Assembly: GCA_963920705.1 (NCBI GenBank)
Contig: OY987237.1
Location: 15,964,601-16,028,600 of the forward strand
Length of the DNA: 64,000 nucleotides
From: Odiellus spinosus
Lineage: Eukaryota; Arthropoda; Arachnida; Opiliones; Phalangiidae
Direction: 5' to 3'
The position numbers were made by a program, and so were the translations under genes. Every line of letters begins with the position of its first letter. Positions within the stretch are counted from its first letter, which is position 1. Below, in pieces: positions 1 through 10,440 of this stretch. Below the pieces are notes generated by a model. That model ran no database searches, was not told the DNA's origin, and saw only the letters and a program-made list of their open reading frames with translations.

Positions 1-57
1 AGCGCTATATCGAACATTAGAGTAGTAGACTTCAAAGGAGGGTTTCATCGGCTTCTG
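1..57. mobile_element. Right end of a ~337-bp MITE (family M7), cut by the window edge
   Basis: The first 57 bases match the terminal part of two complete elements at 2054-2390 and 11066-11403 and finish at the same terminal motif, CATCGGCTTCTG. The rest of the copy lies outside the window. No coding capacity is expected for this family. Confidence 0.8.
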
Positions 58-362
58 GTAATAACAGTTCTAGTATACGTTTCTTACTGTTCTGGGACTT
101 TGTTTCTTATGTAATTTCATTTAACTAGAGCCTTTAAAGACCCCCTCCTTGTTTCGAAAGGGATCATTGAATTAAAATAAATAATTTAAAAAATAAAACA
201 AAATTGGAGTCAGTAAAAAAAACGCGAAATTAAAGTTTATGATGTAGAGAGTTATACAAAATTTTAAAAAAATGATGAGATTAAATTAAAAATTCAGTAA
301 AATAATTTCATTTGGTTTTAATTCGTTTACAGAAAGTGTTCAGCTTCGATTATATGATCGTT

Positions 363-2687
363 TTAACGACCCAATTTTCCCAATCCTCCTTTAGGACCGG
401 ATTTCTTGGTACCCTTTTTACCAAGTTGACATTTCTTTTTCGGGTCCCATTTCTCCAAATAATTGGGAAAATCGTCCGCGCATTTCTAGAAAACCGTAAA
501 ATTACAATAAAAGCTTCGAGGGAGAATGAAACCTAACGAGTGTTTTTTTATCGATTCCTTATCGTTTAAATATATCTAATAAAACAGTAAACAAAATTAC
601 GAAATTAATATTAAATTAGAAATAAATTTAAAACTTACCATCGAAATAGGCTTAGCTGGATTCATGGAGATTATGTTAATTTCTTTGCATAGCTAGACAA
701 GTTAATCTAATCGCCATAGGTTTAACTATATTGCAACCCGATATATTTTTATTTTGATATTCTCCGTTTATTTGAATGCAAAAATCAGGCTTTACTGATT
801 TTTTGTACATTTGCGAGGCACTTTCAGAATATTTTAGAAGCGGAACTTATCACTTCATACTCCCTTTAAACGTCAGTCGAATTTACTTGGAAAGTAGGCT
901 TAAAAAGAAGTCATCGAATCTTTGCTTCCAGCTAACCAATCAAAATGAAGAGAACGCTCCTCGCAGTTTCAGAGTGATTTGGATCTTAGCTAAGCCTATT
1001 TTACTAACGAAAAGGCATCGATATTGAAAAGCATCACTCGTCGTTTAAAATAAGCTTACTTTGCAAACTTCGAAAGCTTTTTCGGAAGCTTCGATGGTTT
1101 GTTCCTTATTGGTTAATTTCATTTCTCTTTTCATGTTCTTTACGATACATTTCTTGGTTTTTTCTTTGTTCTAAAATTCAATTTTCCAATTTTTAAGATC
1201 GCCAAGGCTTAACGAAATAATTTTATATATTCGCGAGGGTTTACGAATTCTTACGCAAGCTTCGGAACATACGCAAGCGTAAATTCCCTCCCAAGTACTT
1301 GTACCAACTTCGTTGTTGCCACACCCTTTAAAGATGTCTTTCAACTAAATTTAACAAATGAAATTTAAGTACAATTTTCGAAAAAAAACGATTAAAAAAA
1401 TATATATGACATTAGCCGCGTTTATACTAACTCTTGGAATCGATTTAAAGCGTTTCAAAACGTTTCTCTAGAGTCGTGTGAACAGGAAACCGTCTTTTCT
1501 CGAATCGATTTGATTGGGTTTCTCGAAACTGCTTCGGGAACTAGTTTCGTACCGATTCGGCTGGTTTCAACAACCGATAGATGAAGCTACGATAAATCGA
1601 TTTATAAAGATGATACAGCTACGTTCACACTTGACTCTTTCAAACCGTTTCGAATGTTCAAATCGACTCTTCGAGATCTTAATTGGATTTTTTGATGAAA
1701 GATCTAGACGGGTGACCCCAAAATATTATAATTTGACCTTTCCAAAGGGGTTCAAAACGGTTTTAAAGTCTCTAGTGTGAACGCGGCTGTACGTGAACCC
1801 GTGACGCTTAAAACGGTTTGATTTTAACGTTTCAAATCGATTAAGAAATGCTAGTGTGACCGTAGCTTATATAAATCGATTTATCGTAGCTTCATCTATC
1901 GGTTGTTGAAACCAAATCGGTACGAAACTGGTTCCCGAAGCAGTTTCGAGAAATATAATCAAATCTAATTGACTCTACACGACACTAGGGAAAGGTTTTA
2001 AAATGGTTTAAATCGATTCCAAGGCCTAGTATGAACGCGGCTTTTGATCTTAGCAGAAGTAGATGAAACCCTCCTTTGAAGTCTACTACTCTAATGTTCG
2101 ATATAGCGCTCCTCTCTGGATGGGTAAAATTCACGATTTTACGAGATCGGAGGGGTCCTACTTCATCCCCCCTGTCTACGGAAAATTGGAAATTCTCTCT
2201 CTCCACAAACGACGACGTTTTTTTGACGAACTCCGAGGCTGCTAGAGATATTCGCTCGACGAACTCCCGCTCCGAAAATATCTACCGTTAGGAGGCGTAC
2301 GAATCGCGCTTTTTGAAACTAACCCATACAGAGAGGGGTAGACGAGACCAGGGAGTAATAGACTTCAAAGGAGGGTTTCATCGGCTTCTGATCTTAGAAA
2401 TATATTGAATTTGTCTTCTTTATCTGTGTTTTTTTTTTTTTTTGGGATATAAATAATACCTACACTATAACCGATATTTTTTTCACGAACGCAACAGTCA
2501 AATATTTCAACCATTGTATTATCTTTTTCAGCCTCTGAAAAATAAATATTATTAATAAATTATTAAAAATAGTCAATATTATTGGATAGTACAATTACTC
2601 ACGACAAGCGGCGTCAATTCTTTTAATTACAAAATCTTCGGGAATGGTACAAAAATGAAGGTTAATTAAAATGGCGAAATAAATCAC
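363..2687 (-). CDS. Divergent member (copy D) of the secreted cysteine-rich family; start codon not visible
   Basis: Five exons fit the family pattern: 2603-2687 (open part of the signal exon), 2464-2534, 1255-1344, 1060-1170 and 363-485. Phases match the three neighbours, and exon 2 has exactly the same 71-nt length. Anchors are IDAAC in exon 1, EIFDCC in exon 2, LKDIFKGC in exon 3 and KKCIVKN in exon 4. It has extra cysteines (ACVCSEAC, KCADD, KKKCQ) and a lysine/glycine-rich basic tail ending GKLGR in place of the Ala/Lys/Glu helix of its sisters. The hydrophobic signal-like stretch has GTG where a start might sit; an in-frame TAA lies just upstream and an out-of-frame ATG sits at 2715. 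It could be a pseudogene with a lost start, a gene with an unseen upstream exon, or a base error. Intron 2 carries two mobile elements. Function is unknown. Confidence 0.65.
519..865. mobile_element. MITE with AGGGAGAATG ends (TTAA-type, Kolobok/T2-like)
   Basis: The left end reads AGGGAGAATGAAACC and the right end TTCATACTCCCT followed by TTAA. The element lies inside intron 4 of the copy D gene. Internal sequence (ATCGATTCCTTATCG, then AAATAGGCTTAGCTGGATTC) is shared with the element near 32031-32419. The left TTAA is degraded to TTCG. Confidence 0.65.
1415..2041. repeat. Long imperfect inverted repeat (foldback element)
   Basis: About 200 bases from 1415 pair in inverted orientation with about 190 bases ending at 2041. 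The outer ends are GCCGCGTTTATACTA and its counterpart. Well-matched internal blocks include CTCGAAACTGCTTCGGGAAC and CAACCGATAGATGAAGCTAC. The ~210-base centre is unpaired. There is no convincing ORF and no clear target-site duplication. It lies in intron 2 of copy D, next to a second mobile element. Confidence 0.75.
2054..2390. mobile_element. Complete 337-bp MITE (family M7) with 7-bp target duplication
   Basis: The ends are CAGAAGTAGATGAAACCC and GGGTTTCATCGGCTTCTG. The flanks repeat ATCTTAG on both sides, a 7-bp target-site duplication. It is inverted relative to the copy at 11066-11403, whose body is very similar. It encodes no protein. Confidence 0.85.
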
Positions 2688-2715
2688 CCGTGAAAGGGAT
2701 AAATTTTGAAACATC

Positions 2716-3514
2716 TTAATTGCGCCGAACTTGCTTTGAAAAGGATTAGAAACATATCGGGTAAAGTGATTTATAAGAGTTTCGTGACATCAAGGTCTAA
2801 GAATCGCGTGTCCTGTCCATTTGCCAGTTGTATTGTTTTACGCACGAAGCAATATTCAGTAGAGAAAGCGCGGGAAATATTGGTGTACACACCTGCGCGA
2901 GTATTAAAGAGGTACTTAAAGTAAACGAGTAAATTTTAGGATTAGCTCTAAGTTTCCATTTAAACTCAGTAACCAATCACCTTGCTTCGTTAATTCAGGG
3001 TTACGGAGGAGAATCTCGCGCGTGAATTATCGAAACCATCCGATTGGTCAAGTAGATTAATTTTAAAATTTCATCCAATTAAAAATGAAACTTCAATAAA
3101 TAATATTTTTTTTGGTAGTGTTTCAGTATCCCTTAGATTGTAGGCCCCTATCTAACAGTAGCGGAGTTTTGTTCGTAAATTAATGATAAATGCGAATATG
3201 GCGTGATGATGATATTGTTTAGAATAGATTACTCTTAATTGTAGGAGGAGTTTAACGAAATTAATAAAGGTTGTCTTTGCTAGTAAGTGGCTGGGTTGCG
3301 CTTGAACATATTTGCTTGATAGTTTCCATCCCTTTTGCAATTTGACAGATTATTTTTTAAAATATATTATTTTATAATTTAGATTAATTTTTATGATTGT
3401 ATTAATTAATTTGAGTTTAATTTTTATGATGATATTCATTAATTTGAATTTAATTTTATGATTATATTCATTAATTTGAGTTTAATTTTTATGATTAAAT
3501 TAATTAATTTTGCT
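2716..3514. other. Intergenic, no gene seen
   Basis: AT-rich sequence between copy D and the 18-bp array. Short ORFs here lack family features, and their codons look random. From 3360 to 3510 there is a loose run of TTAATTTTTATGATT-like units. Confidence 0.6.
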
Positions 3515-3516
3515 AT

Positions 3517-3930
3517 ATTTTCTATGTAGGCTATATTGCTGTGTTTTCTATGTATTTGCTATATTATCTATGTATTTGCTATATTTTCTATGTATTTGCT
3601 ATATTATCTATGTATTTGCTATATTTTCTATGTATATTGCTGTGTTTTCTATGTATTTGCTGTGTTTTCTATGTATTTGCTATATTTTCTATGTATTTGC
3701 TATATTTTCTATGTATTTGCTATATTTTCTATGTATTTGCTATATTTTCTATGTATATTGCTATATTTTCTATGTATATTGCTGTGTTTTCTATGTATAT
3801 TGCTGTGCTTTCTATGTATATTGCTGTGCTTTCTATGTATATTGCTGTGCTTTCTATGTATATTGCTGTGCTTTCTATGTATTTGCTATATTTTCTATAT
3901 ATATTTCAATATTTTCTGCGTGTATTGCTT
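3517..3930. repeat. 18-bp minisatellite (TTTTCTATGTATTTGCTA)
   Basis: Roughly 22 units of an 18-bp repeat, with sub-variants carrying ATATTGCTGTG in place of TTTGCTATA. The variants cluster toward the 3' half. Because 18 is a multiple of three and the unit lacks stops, three overlapping ORFs of 137-149 codons run through it; they are repeat artefacts. Confidence 0.9.
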
Positions 3931-4054
3931 TATTTTCTATTGTGTTGTTTTTAGATTAAGGTTGTAAAATTATTTTACTAATTAATTAGTTTGAATTACG
4001 TATTCCATTTGAAATTTTGATAAGTTGATTCAATTTTATTCTTTCGTAAAACAA

Positions 4055-6200
4055 TTAACCAAATTTGGGCATTTTAAGATTTCCCACGGCTTTAGCCGCT
4101 ATATCTTTCGCTTTATTAGCCACTTCTTCCGCCAAAGCCTTAGCAACCAATTCCGAACAAACCTAGATAAAAAACAATTAAATTAAGGGTCTAATTATTT
4201 GAAAGGGAAACTCGAGTTCAATCGAATGTTTCAATTTCCATAAATGTTTTAATTTTTTAATTATTTCAAAACTAATAGATTTAAACTCTAATTTAAAAGA
4301 TTAATTTAAATTATAAATTAATATTCATTTTACGGTTATTAATAGAATATAAGGCCTAATATTTGAACGAAAATGAATAAATAAAAAATCATTTAAAGGG
4401 AAGATGAAATGAAAAGAATATTTTTGAGCTTACTTTAGCGATATGAAGAGCTCTTTGAGATAAATCAATAATATTCATAGTTGGCATAGACGCGCCAATG
4501 TTATTAACTACGCAAGTAATGACTTCCGGTCGATTCTGTCAAAGTTCAAAGGTCATCGTAGCTTTTTAAAGTTTACCCCTTAAACTTTAAGATTAAATTA
4601 AATATTTTGGAGTGGGTTTAAGTTCGGCAATTTTCAAGAAAAGCCTTGTGGCACCAATTTTCTTTTATTATTTAATATTCCTTACGTTAATTTTCGGCAA
4701 ATTAAATTTGAAATATTTAAATTGCCATGTTAATATCTAATAGAAATTAACCTAACCTAACTTGCCCAACAGCGCAATATCATAGTCTATGGGATTTTAA
4801 CACGGAAATTTATTTATTTGGATATTTATATAAACAAATTGAGGTTCTCGGACTATTCTTAAAAACACTCTAAAACTCTGCCAAAAAAAAAGGACCATAT
4901 AAAAACGCCATTGGATAAAATTTCAACCTACTTTCCCCATTTCTTTGCAAGTAAAGTTGAATATGCCTTCGTAAGAGTTAAAATCAACTCCAGCTATTTC
5001 GGAACAAGGCGAAAAAATTTGTTTCAACTAAAAAAAAACATATATTTTCTTTAAAAATTTTTTTTTTATTTAAATCAATTAATAATTTACGTTGTAGGGC
5101 ATTCCATTGTCTTTAATACATTCGTCGAATACTTGCGTCGTCAGAGGTAATATTTGAACCTCTAATAAATATTTTTAAATCATTGTAGGGAGAATGCAGT
5201 CAATCTGTTTCTTTTAATTTAAATAAGTTTAATAAACTTTTAGTAGGTATACTACCGCGGAAAGATTCTACGCTGGAGTTATTTCCTACTGGTCTGTCCC
5301 TCACTTCCCTAGAAGCCACTAGTTCCCACAACACAAACTATATAGTTGCCGAAACTCTATCAATAGTAGCAAGAATTCATTCAGGTTCCATAAGAATATG
5401 GGAGGACCGCGATTCAATAACCATCCTACCAAACTTTGTAGCGAAAGATCGTCCGCTTCGAATCGATTTTTCAAGTAAATCGCTCCTGACATCTATTAAT
5501 AACCCGCGCCACTAACGACCTTGACATAATATTTTGGGTAATAAAAATGGAGCCGACCGAAAAAAGATCTAAGCGTACAAATGTTGCGAAAATTGCGGAC
5601 GAACTTTTGTTACAAAGTTTGGGAGGATGGTACCAGAGGCTAAAGCTACGGTCCCTTATTCTTATGGAACCTGAATGGATTCTTGATAGTAGTTTTAACT
5701 CTAACAGTATGAATAATACCTACTACGTCGAAAAACACTTTCCAAGTGCAGGGTTAGCAAACAATCTTTCGTTTAAGATGACAACCTTCAATTAAAGGCG
5801 TCGCAAAAAGTATTTTCGGCTATTTTACGATTTTCTGTATAATTCGTAGACAATTCTTACTACGTCATCATGAAGCCGAACCAATAATATATCACTTCAT
5901 TTTCCTCTCTTTAAAAAACTAATAGTTTAAATGTTTCCAAATAGATCATAGTTAAGCCTACTTTCTTAGTAACTTTATAGTTTATTAGACTAATTTAAAT
6001 CTACGATATAAAAATATATTTTCTGGCACTTGCATTCTCCCTTTAAATTAGAAATATACGTAATTTAATTAATTTTTAAATAATTTCTTACTGCAAGCGA
6101 GTTTAATTCTTTCTTGAGCGAGATGATCTTGGGCTGATTCACCATTGGTCGAAAAATAACAGCAAAACATTATAATTAAACTAATTAAAAGTTTCACCAT
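4055..6200 (-). CDS. Secreted six-cysteine protein, copy A (unrecognised family)
   Basis: Five exons: 6092-6200, 5091-5161, 4932-5027, 4434-4535 and 4055-4162, giving a 161-residue product with GT/AG introns and consistent phases. Residues 1-20 are a hydrophobic signal peptide (MVKLLISLIIMFCC...), probably cut before ESAQDH. Six mature cysteines lie at about 36, 51, 68, 87, 100 and 128. Core motifs are QERIKLAC, LPLTTQVFDEC, GIFNFTCKE and VITCVV. The C-terminal ~35 residues are Ala/Lys/Glu-rich, ending KMPKFG, and look like an amphipathic helix. The spacing does not match classical insect odorant-binding proteins or saposins. It is a tandem paralogue of copies B-D. Secretion is inferred; the role is unknown. 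Confidence 0.87.
5187..6042. mobile_element. TTAA-type MITE filling intron 1 of copy A
   Basis: The left end is AGGGAGAATGCAGT and the right end TTGCATTCTCCCT followed by TTAA. At ~856 bp it occupies nearly all of intron 1 (5162-6091). The single ORF inside (5547-5795) resembles nothing I recognise. Other matter could be nested within it. Confidence 0.6.
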
Positions 6201-6765
6201 TTTTCTGTAAATTTAAATTTAATTGGATTAATTTCGTTTCTCGAGTTTCACCCGATATCTCGATTGTACAATAGCGAGTCCACGAAATAATGACAAGAAA
6301 TTGAAAAGATGAGTTCTATCAAAGAATAAAGAGATTGGGTTTCGTGGCGCTTATTCTGTTGATTCGCGACTGAAGCTTCTATTAGAGCTATCTTCTTAAT
6401 GGATCATCCTCTCTTATCCCACTCGTCATCTCAGCTGTCTATTTGTTTAGTTTATACATATATTTGATGTTTTTTCGCATCAACCTTACAATTAATCGAA
6501 ATATTATTTAAAATATGGATTAATTAGGATCTGGAGCGCGTATTTTTACATTTACTCTTTATTATAAGACTGATACTTCATTTAAAACATCAAAAACTAC
6601 GTTTTTGGGAAGCCTATTTGGAGTATTCCTTTTCAAGCTTCTTTTCAACCTGTCCAATCGTTGATGACGATGAGCCGAAATTCGGAATTATCACTGAAGG
6701 TAGAAACGGGCGTGTATGATTTCATTTTTTTTTAAATGTGAAATGGCTTGTTGCGTATATTCTTT
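6201..6765. promoter_or_regulatory. Upstream region of copy A; no defined motif
   Basis: This lies directly 5' of the copy A start codon and should contain its promoter, by position only. I see no convincing TATA box with correct spacing and no other gene. Confidence 0.3.
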
Positions 6766-7447
6766 CGTCCAATCATTTCAGTTCCTTCCATCTTTCTTTC
6801 GTCAAATCATTTAAATTCCTTCCATATTTATCTCGTCCAATCATTTCAATCCCTTCCAATCATTTCAATTCCTTCCATCTTTATTTTCCAATCATTTCAA
6901 TTCCTTCCATCTTTATTTTCCAATCATTTCAAATTCCTTCCATCTTTCTTTACTCCAATCATTTCAATTCCTTCCATCTTTATTTTCCAATCATTTCAAT
7001 TCCTTCCATATTTCGTCCAATCATTTCAATTCCTTCCATATTTCGTCCAATCATTTCAATTCCTTCCATCTTTCTTTCGTCCAATCATTTCAATTCCTTC
7101 CATCTTTCGTCCAATCATTTCAATTCCTTCCATCTTTCTTTCGTCCAATCATTTCAATTCCTTCCATCTTTATTTTCCAATCATTTCAATTCCTTCCATC
7201 TTTATTTTCCAATCATTTCAAATTCCTTCCATCTTTCTTTACTCCAATCATTTCAATTCCTTCCATCTTTATTTTCCAATCATTTCAATTCCTTCCATCT
7301 TTATTTTCCAATCATTTCAATTCCTTCCATCTTTATTTTCCAATCATTTCAATTCCTTCCATCTTTATTTTCCAATCATTTCAATTCCTTCCATCTTTCG
7401 TCCAATCATTTCAATTCCTTCCATCTTTATTTTCCAATCATTTCAAT
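6766..7447. repeat. ~30-bp minisatellite (CCAATCATTTCAATTCCTTC)
   Basis: More than 20 units of CCAATCATTTCAATTCCTTC followed by CATCTTTATTTT, CATCTTTCGT or CATCTTTCTTTCGT, so unit length changes with the linker. Two long ORFs (257 and 262 codons) are repeat artefacts. It separates copies A and B. Confidence 0.92.
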
Positions 7448-7635
7448 TCTTAACTATAGTAAATTTCCAATCATCTTTCATTCGATTATTAATATTCTTC
7501 CACGCACCTAAAACTCCCAAACACGATCTCAATTAATAAAATAATAGTTCATTGACATTAGAAAAGCATTTCAAAGCAATTTTATTCGTATATCGCGGGA
7601 AATCTCGGTAACAAATTTTTATTTCCGAAGATATT

Positions 7636-9077
7636 TTATCCATTTTTGGGCATTTGAAAGCCTTGATTAGCTTTGGCCATGCTGGCTTCCCAGGCTTTTT
7701 TGGCTTCCGCCGCCGCTTCCTCGGCCAAAACTTTAGCGATGGACTCCGAACAATTCTAGATTAGTCGTATACGGTAAAGTATAATTATTAAAATTAAGAA
7801 ATTTGACTATTTGACGTAAGTAATACGTTGATTTGTATTTAAGGGATAATGAAGGGTTTCATTATCCACTTCGAGAGGTGTTAAGACGAATACCTTGGCT
7901 ACATCCATAGCGTGTTTGGATAATTTGACAATATCATTCGTTTTAGAAATAGAAGCGATATTTTTAACCACGCAGGAAATAACTTTTTCACGATTCTGAA
8001 AGGGTTAAAAGGTCAACATTCAGATTTGTTTTCGATTAAAATGAGGCTCTCACGCATTTTTCAAGAACTCCAAATGGAAATTAAGTCGTATTTTTGGAAA
8101 GATGCGGTTAAAAAACGATTCAAAATGTATATACATATGTCATAGAACAAAATTACAGCGACATTCCCCCATTATTACGTCATCAATACTATGTCACGTG
8201 GCTATTATAGAGCCTGCAATTGATTCAGTCACGAGTGATAAGTTCGTTTTCGCGCGGTTTTTCGTGTAAAAGTACTTAATCAAGATCAAGTCCCACATTT
8301 TCGTATTTAAATTGTAATTAATTACGGTCTAGAAAATAACTACGTCATACGTCTATAAAAAATGGTGACATCCTCGATTCAAATAAGTATTTGCGGATAA
8401 ATTGTTAATAATATATTCACTTTTCCTTGTTCCTTGCATGTAAAATTGAAAATTCCAACGTAATTTTTCAAATTGACGCCGGCTAGTTTAGAACAAGGCC
8501 CAAATACTTTCTTTAGCTAAAAATTAATAAAACAGAAAATGTCTTAGACAGAAAACAATAAGAGTTTTTGAAGCGCTCTTAATTTTTAAATGATTAATTA
8601 TATATTAATTATTATATTAAATAAAAATATATTATAGTTATTATATTTAAATTTTTAATTATATTGTATAATTAATAATTAAAATAAAACCTACACTGTA
8701 AGGCATCTTGTGCGTATTAAGACATTCGTCAAACATTTGAGTAGTTAGTGGTAGTTTTTGAACGTCTGAAAAGTTGTTGTTTTTATATAAAGGGAGAGTG
8801 AAGTGAAAATAAAATTAATTTATAATCAATCTTATCATTAATTATATTACGAAACAGAACTGTTAGGCTTAGCTTAATTAATTTGAAATAGAAATATAAC
8901 CAACTCCGACAATCGTTTAAGTTAAAATTAAAGGGATAGTGAAATTATTTCGGACTTACGACAAGCAATCTTAATCCTTTCTTTAGCGATATGATCTTGG
9001 GGTGATTCTCCGTCAACCGCGATTAAACTCAGAGTATAAATAAAAATCAAACCAATCGAGAGATATTTTTCCATCAT
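7636..9077 (-). CDS. Secreted six-cysteine protein, copy B
   Basis: Five exons: 8960-9077, 8695-8765, 8421-8516, 7894-7995 and 7636-7755, giving 168 residues. Exons 2-4 (71, 96 and 102 nt) have the same lengths as in copies A and C. The start has two ATGs (9077 and 9074). The signal peptide runs to about residue 23, with the conserved G-ES junction before PQDHIAKERIKIAC. The six cysteines align with copy A. The tail holds AEEAAAEAKKAWEASMAKA and ends in KNG. Intron 4 contains a small palindrome at 7841-7871 resembling fused ends of the local TTAA-type MITE. Function is unknown; tandem duplication with A and C is clear from the exon structure. Confidence 0.88.
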
Positions 9078-9607
9078 TAGCGACTAATTAATAAATTAAA
9101 ATTATTTTGGACAACAAAAGATTATTTCCAAATTCTAATTTTAAAATTAAATCGTAGGAAAAAGGTTTAATCTACTCGATAGAGATTTTCAAGTTGAAAT
9201 AAATTGGATTTAATTGTTAAACTGATCTCACGGGTAAATCGGAAAAGAGTCAGATTTTTTTAACGTTTTATTTTTCTTTGTTCATGATGAGTTCTTAATG
9301 CTGCTCATCCTTTGACATTACAGCTGCCTTTTTGTTGGTTTATCGCTATTCAACGTGATAAGCTTCTACGTTATTGACGAAATCCAAAACAAATTAAATA
9401 TGGCTATTATATAGCTTACAGTAGTTCGTGGTAGGTAAAGGCATTTTTTTTTTCTTTATTTCAATGCAAATTGAAACGAAAAACATGACGTACTGACTTC
9501 CAAATAAGTTAGTTCAGAAGTTTTAATTAAAATAAAGAAATATATATCATTTAAACAATCTAAAAAATAATATTAAAATTTATATATTGGTTTAGAATAA
9601 AAAGTAA
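9078..9607. promoter_or_regulatory. Upstream region of copy B
   Basis: Non-coding sequence 5' of copy B, presumed by position to include its promoter. No clear core-promoter motif was found. Confidence 0.3.
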
Positions 9608-10367
9608 AGGGAGAATGAAGTGTTTTAATTGATTATTTAGTTCACTAGTGAAAATCTACAAATTATTTTTAAATTATTCGAAAAAAGGCCTCCAGCCATT
9701 CATAATTGACGTATAATCCTGTAGCTTTGACTGTACTAAAGATATTATTATTACAAAATACTGTAATTAAATACAGAACCCAACGTTGACATAGTTTTTT
9801 CATTTTCAAATTCCCGGACTTTTTTGGTTCATTTTCAAATTCCCTGACTTTTCCCTGTTTTCCCTGACCAGTGGCAACCGTTTATTCGATGCGCAGGTTT
9901 TAGGGAAGTGGCTAGACTGGTTATTTATCTCAATGGATCCTTGTTAAGCCTACTTTTCGAAGAACTATGAAGTCTGCATCGAAGATCGAGTAAAATCGGA
10001 ATTAAGATTTAAAGTGAGACTGACACGGATTTTTAATCAACTCCGAATAGAAATGAGTATAATTTTCGGAAAGATAGTTAAAAAACGATTATGAAATATA
10101 GAAATATTTGCATATATACTACGTCATCGCGCTATGGTCGCGTGATTTCTCTATTGTAGAGCCTACAGTTGATTCTGGCGCGTATTTCTGCAACCACGAG
10201 TGATAAGGTCGCTTTCGCGAGGTATTTTTCGTAAAAAGTACTTAATTTACGACCTTCAGTTTTAAAATTATCGTTTATTACATTACAGAAATAAATTACG
10301 TCATATTATTACTATTTAATAAAGCGTATTGTAACAAAAAAGAATTCAAATACACTTCATTCTCCCT
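9608..10367. mobile_element. TTAA-type MITE between copies B and C, with a nested hAT-like fragment
   Basis: The left end is AGGGAGAATGAAGTG and the right end CACTTCATTCTCCCT followed by TTAA, about 760 bp. Positions ~9790-9879 inside match the 3' end of the CAGGGTTGCCAC element at 12399-12727 (CCCTGACTTTTCCCTGTTTT, then AGTGGCAACC), so insertions are nested. A conserved internal phrase is GGATCCTTGTTAAGCCTAC. Confidence 0.65.
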
Positions 10368-10440
10368 TTAAAGCAATATAATACGCGCATAAATAAATAC
10401 AAAGTAAGACCCAATATTTTATTTGGAAAAAATAATCTCT

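Noticed and set aside
6738..7536. 257- and 262-codon ORFs rich in SNHFNSFHL
   Set aside because: Overlapping frames of one minisatellite; repeat artefact.
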